The position numbers and the translations under genes were made by a program. Positions 42,115-43,465 of a stretch of DNA of 43,465 nucleotides are shown piece after piece (the first letter of the stretch is position 1; every line of letters begins with the position of its first letter). Location of the stretch: contig BFEA01000182.1 in NCBI GenBank assembly GCA_003427395.1, positions 1,579,601-1,623,065 on the forward strand, read 5' to 3'. The stretch comes from Chara braunii (taxonomy: Eukaryota; Streptophyta; Charophyceae; Charales; Characeae). Below the pieces are notes generated by a model. That model made no database searches. It saw only the letters and a program-made list of their open reading frames with translations, and was not told the origin of the DNA.

Positions 42115-43465
42115 CTTTGATTTTTAGTTATGGTAGTGCCTTGATGATCCTTTTCACTTATTTCGCTCATCTCTCACATGATAATGTACCGCTTCATTCT
42201 TAGTGGCTTACATGAGTTTCATGCATGTGTTTGAGCAAGTCTCGCTCACATGTGCGGCCCATCTCTCATATGTTGATGTTCCGCTTCATTCTTAGTTACT
42301 TACATGAATTTCATGCATGTGTTTGAGCAAGTCTCACTCACATGTGTGGCTCATCTCTCACATATTGATGTTCCGTTTCGTCCTTGATTGCTTACTTGAG
42401 CTTCATACATGTGTTTGGCTCACCTCTCGCATGATGATGTTCCGTTTCATTCTTGGTTGCTTACTTGAGCTTCATGCATGTGTCTTGAGCAAGTCTCACT
42501 CACATGTATGGCTCACCTCTCACATGATGATGTTCCTTTTCATTCTTGGTTGCTTACATGAGCTTCATGCATGTGTCTGAGCAAGTCTCACTCACATGTG
42601 TGGCTCATCTCTCAAATGTTGATGTTCCGTTTCATTCTTAGTTGCTTACATGAGCTCCATGCATGTGTTTGAGCAAGTCTCACTCACATGTGTGACTCAT
42701 CTCTCACATGTTGATGTTCCGCTTCATTCTTAGTTGCTTACATGAGCTTCATGCATGTGTCTGAGCAAGTCTCACTCACATGTGTGGCTCATCCCTCATA
42801 TGTTAATGTTCCACTTCATTCTTAGTTGCTTACATGAGCTTCATGCATGTGTTTGAGTCAGTCTCACTTACATTTGTGGCTCATCTCTCACATGTTGATG
42901 TTTCGTCTCGTTCTTGATTGCTTACTTGAGCTTCATATATGTGTTTGAGCAAGTCTCACTTACATGTATGGCTTACCTCTCACATGATGATGTTTAATTT
43001 CATTCTTGGTTGCTTACTTGTTTGAGCAAGTCTCACTGACATGTATGGCTCACCTCTCACATGATGATGTTCCGTTTCATTATTGGTTGCTCACATGAAC
43101 CCATGTATGTGTGTGAGCAAGTCTCACTCACATACATGGTTCCCCTTCATGTACTTGGTGATTGTCTGATTCATACTTGGCTGTTCCATCACTCACATGC
43201 ATGTGTTTTCACTAGTCACACTCTCAAATTCATGCACTTGGTGATTGTCCGATGCACACTTGGTTGTTCCCACACTCGTATGCATGTGTTCTTATTAGTC
43301 ACGTTCTCACTTTGTCAAGTTCATGCACTTGGTGATTGTTCGATTCACACTTGGTTGTTCCCACACTCATATGCATGTGTTCTCACTAGTCACACTCTCA
43401 CTTTGTCAAATTCATGCACTTGGTGATTGTCCGATTCACACTTGGTTGTTCCTACACTCATATGC
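42115..43465. repeat. 92-bp tandem satellite, right array (about 14 copies, two variants)
   Basis: GATGTTCCG or a variant recurs near 42274, 42367, 42435, 42529, 42621, 42713, 42805, 42897, 42989 and 43065, with most steps exactly 92 bp and two shorter (68 and 76). From about 43140 a second variant with GTGATTGTCCGATTCACACTT at 43158, 43241, 43332 and 43423 continues with a period of about 91 bp to the window edge. Word order (CATGTG, TTCACTAG, CTCA..TTGTCAA, TTCATG, GTGAT, TTGGTTG) matches the array at 1-795 in the same orientation. Confidence 0.93.

Overview
The window is eukaryotic and plant-like. I infer a streptophyte with a large, repeat-rich nuclear genome. Everything that can be identified is a decayed Ty3/gypsy chromovirus-type LTR retrotransposon (gag, protease, RT, RNase H, integrase, C-terminal chromodomain-like tail), primed where visible by an initiator-Met-tRNA-type primer binding site. 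There is also one orphan leucine-rich-repeat exon with the 72-bp, phase-2 structure known from plant LRR receptor kinases. The style of the pol proteins reminds me of charophyte algae such as Chara, but that is an impression only. No rRNA, CRISPR, operon or intact cellular gene was seen. The assembly has a 75-base N gap (31811-31885) and isolated Ns at 8999, 10655 and 10657.

Layout. 1-795 is a 92-bp tandem satellite, followed by a CT tract and about 1.1 kb of unassigned DNA. 2143-5933 is a minus-strand element (E1: gag, leader, PBS, LTR) whose LTR edge abuts the middle of the integrase gene of a plus-strand element (E2, 5934-8942), so E1 appears nested in E2. 9516-9587 is the LRR exon. 9628-18772 is a full-length plus-strand element (E3) with two LTRs, PBS, PPT and a target-site duplication, inserted about 40 bp downstream of the exon. 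19719-24622 is the 3' part of a minus-strand element (E4), joined directly to a 5'-truncated relative of E3 (E6, 24623-26142). A diverged inverted LTR of the same superfamily follows at about 26365-27056, then two copies of a tRNA-derived SINE-like head (27455-27910), purine-rich microsatellites enclosing a solo E4-type LTR (28757-29654), and an E2-type 5' LTR with PBS (E5, 29777-30302).

From 30.3 kb onward no gene is recognisable, but the DNA is strongly structured. It holds a pyrimidine/proline-rich open stretch, a 138-bp near-palindrome (31416-31553), 10-bp and about 30-bp minisatellites around the gap, and a 122-bp tandem repeat with alternating variants (about 34040-34740). A 19-bp motif is iterated seven times (34960-35653). 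A bistable hairpin at 37232-37267 could be the edge of a very long LTR. Further on are a 57-bp dimeric minisatellite, recurring hairpin motifs within a 1.4-kb duplication, and finally 172-bp and 92-bp tandem arrays (41498-43465).

The 92-bp arrays at the two ends of the window appear to be the same family in the same orientation. The simplest reading is that the roughly 40 kb between them is a nested transposon pile inside, or derived from, one satellite-bearing region. The genes do not form a working system: every pol and gag frame seen is broken by stops or frameshifts. Values such as percentage identity were not computed; comparisons were made by eye.
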